Below, piece after piece: positions 6,378 to 6,480 of a stretch of DNA of 6,480 nucleotides (positions within the stretch are counted from its first letter, which is position 1; each line of letters starts with the position of its first letter). The DNA is from an uncultured Chlorobiaceae bacterium (lineage in GTDB: Bacteria > Bacteroidota > Chlorobiia > Chlorobiales > Chlorobiaceae): assembly GCA_903929845.1 (NCBI GenBank), contig CAIYWF010000175.1, positions 1 through 6,480 of the forward strand, in the 5' to 3' direction. The position numbers were made by a program, and so were the translations under genes. The notes beneath the pieces were generated by a model. It made no database searches. It was not told the DNA's origin and saw nothing but the letters and a program-made list of their open reading frames with translations.

Positions 6378-6480
6378 TTTGTGATAAAATACAGCGATTT
6401 TGTGTGTTTTGTACCCATGTAAATTACGTCAAAGCATTTGTTTTATAAGGAATTAATCAATATATTAATTCCATGCACAT
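6378..6480. other. AT-rich non-coding tail of the window
   Basis: No gene can be assigned here. An extended -10-like stretch, TGTGATAAAAT (6380-6390), lies just after the KilA-N stop, but no matching -35 is visible. An ATG at 6473 sits 8 bases from the window end and could start a gene that continues outside; there is no ribosome site close to it. Confidence 0.35.
6449..6472. repeat. Inverted repeat GGAATTAAT / ATTAATTCC
   Basis: Perfect 9-base arms (6449-6457 and 6464-6472) flank a 6-base loop, CAATAT. The stem is AT-rich and weak as an RNA hairpin, so a two-fold protein binding site (operator) is as likely as a structure. It ends immediately before an ATG at 6473. Confidence 0.6.

Overview
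The window looks like part of a bacterial chromosome from a green sulfur bacterium (Chlorobium/Pelodictyon type) or a close relative in the Chlorobi/Bacteroidetes group. I infer this from the overall look of the acyl-CoA genes, the weak ribosome binding sites and the short Bacteroidetes-like MutA. No marker gene in the window proves the taxonomy.

Positions 1-5156 form a tightly packed plus-strand operon for propionyl-CoA / methylmalonyl-CoA metabolism. It starts with the 3' end of an upstream gene (1-72), possibly methylmalonyl-CoA epimerase. Next comes a fused alpha-beta biotin-dependent carboxyltransferase (69-1862; AccA-like half first, AccD-like half second), which overlaps the upstream gene by 4 bases. 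After a 3-base gap comes a very long methylmalonyl-CoA mutase (1866-5156) in which a shortened MutA-like half and a complete, catalytically intact MutB half are one polypeptide. Together these could interconvert propionyl-CoA and succinyl-CoA: carboxylation, epimerisation, then B12-dependent rearrangement. Biotin carboxylase and the biotin carrier protein are not in the window and would have to come from elsewhere.

Positions 5157-5542 hold no credible gene. They contain a 56-base palindromic repeat with a TTCGA core (5170-5225), two GC-rich REP-like hairpins (5362-5381 and 5412-5425), and a run of ten T (5482-5491).

Positions 5543-6377 carry an AT-richer, probably acquired KilA-N domain gene. 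It is broken by a single extra base at 6161/6162: the frame before it and the frame after it join into one 277-residue protein. A perfect 26-base palindrome lies inside its coding sequence. Positions 6378-6480 are AT-rich and non-coding, with an inverted repeat (6449-6472) and no assignable gene.

The most unusual points are the two gene fusions side by side in one pathway operon, a possible internal start that could release MutB alone, the altered zinc-ribbon ligands in the AccD half, and the palindromes around and inside the KilA-N gene. I see no clear novel defence or mobile system.
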